A DNA stretch of 5,575 nt. Origin: Acidobacteriota bacterium. Its GTDB lineage: Bacteria; Acidobacteriota; Terriglobia; Terriglobales; Acidobacteriaceae. Below, piece after piece: positions 5,136 through 5,575 of the stretch. Every line of letters begins with the position of its first letter. Within the stretch, counting starts at the first letter, position 1. The translations under genes and the position numbers were made by a program. The notes below the pieces were generated by a model, which worked only from the letters and a program-made list of their open reading frames with translations, searched no databases and was not told where the DNA came from. The DNA is taken from positions 1 through 5,575 of the forward strand of contig QIAK01000067.1 in NCBI GenBank assembly GCA_003225515.1, read 5' to 3'.

Positions 5136-5575
5136 CTAGCGCACGCCATTTCCTCGCGACACCACTCTTCCATACTCGGTGGCGCGGCTTAGGCGGTCGA
5201 ACATTCTCCAGGCCGACAACGACACCTTGCTGATGGCTTCTTCGCCTTCGCGTTCGTTGCGCAGGAACGAGGTCATGACGCAAATCACATACGGGGCCTT
5301 CGACGAAGACGATGCCGGAATCGTTGCGCACCGCTTCGAGCGCGCCGGGCTTGTTGGCGATCTTAAGATCGGCAGGCAGGTCGCGGGGAATCCAGGAGTC
5401 TTTATTCGTGCTCAACATTTGAAAGAAGTCTTGAGTGGATTCTTGGTTGAGCACTTTGCCGTGGTAGATGGCGTCGAGCAGCGTCATCATTTCATGCGGG
5501 GTCGAAATGTTCTCGCGGCCCTCCTTGGCGGCTTGCAGATCCATCATTTTGCGGCGCAGGCGGGTGTGGGTGAGG
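5136..5575 (-). pseudogene. Class A beta-lactamase-like serine hydrolase, frameshifted, N-terminus outside window
   Basis: The first frame reads T-R-L-R-R-K-M-M-D then E-N-I-S-T-P-H-E-M-M, the omega-loop region of the class A beta-lactamase fold (Beta-lactamase2 family). It continues to I-A-N-K-P-G, in the place of the K-T-G motif, and V-R-N-D-S-G-I-V-F-V-E-G. At the four-base C run at 5293-5296 the homology leaves this frame and resumes one base on, as P-Y-V-I-C-V-M-T-S-F-L-R-N-E, through R-M-F-D-R-L, to a TAG at 5136. The original frame instead ends at 5119 with an Arg-rich tail unlike the family. The S-x-x-K and S-D-N motifs are beyond the window. The usual E166 position of true beta-lactamases holds Met, so this was probably a non-lactamase serine hydrolase or penicillin-interacting protein, exported to the periplasm if the missing N-terminus has a signal. 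A sequencing or assembly error in the C run is a real alternative to genuine decay. Confidence 0.75.

Noticed and set aside
5119..5292. Arg-rich C-terminal tail as the natural end of the serine hydrolase
   Set aside because: The adjacent frame carries a family-like C-terminus over 52 codons, so the Arg-rich tail is best read as out-of-frame translation.

Overview
The window is an ordinary-looking chromosomal segment, probably from the phylum Acidobacteriota (class Terriglobia, of the Koribacter/Sulfotelmatobacter kind). The assignment rests on general protein character, a moderately GC-rich composition, and intergenic repeats of the type TCATCCTGAG...GAAGGATCT and CACGAGG/CACGAAG that I recall from such genomes. 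It is an inference from memory, not a search result. I see no phage, transposase, CRISPR, tRNA or rRNA.

Layout from left to right. (1) 1-673, minus strand: the first 224 residues of a polytopic membrane protein of the CcsA/HemX cytochrome c assembly family, cut by the window edge. (2) 674-850: an intergenic stretch holding a near-perfect CRP-type operator (TGTGA-N6-TCACA) inside a cluster of three alternating half-sites, then a hairpin with a T-run that overlaps the stop codon of the next gene. (3) 851-1348, minus: a small Cys-containing lipoprotein of unknown function. (4) 1392-2522, minus: a secreted clan GH-A glycoside hydrolase (GH5-like cellulase/mannanase type) with both catalytic glutamates. 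(5) 2523-2655: an interspersed palindromic repeat between genes. (6) 2656-3018, minus: a 120-residue soluble conserved-looking protein that I do not recognise. (7) 3019-3210: a divergent intergenic region with a short CACGAAG tandem repeat and a 19-bp perfect palindrome that contains the ribosome-binding site of the next gene. (8) 3211-5049, plus: a membrane-anchored PAS-GGDEF-EAL protein of cyclic-di-GMP signalling. (9) 5050-5135: a convergent intergenic spacer with two short inverted repeats. (10) 5136-5575, minus: the 3' part of a class A beta-lactamase-like serine hydrolase, broken by a frameshift near 5295.

The genes do not form one evident pathway. The glycoside hydrolase and the lipoprotein are 43 bp apart on the same strand and may be co-transcribed. 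The PAS-GGDEF-EAL gene stands alone, flanked by a divergent and a convergent gene. The most interesting points are two: this protein keeps textbook GGDEF and EAL signature motifs but has an Asp-to-Asn change at a metal-ligand position in each domain, and its Shine-Dalgarno sequence is locked inside a perfect palindrome. I did not find convincing evidence for a wholly new multi-gene system.
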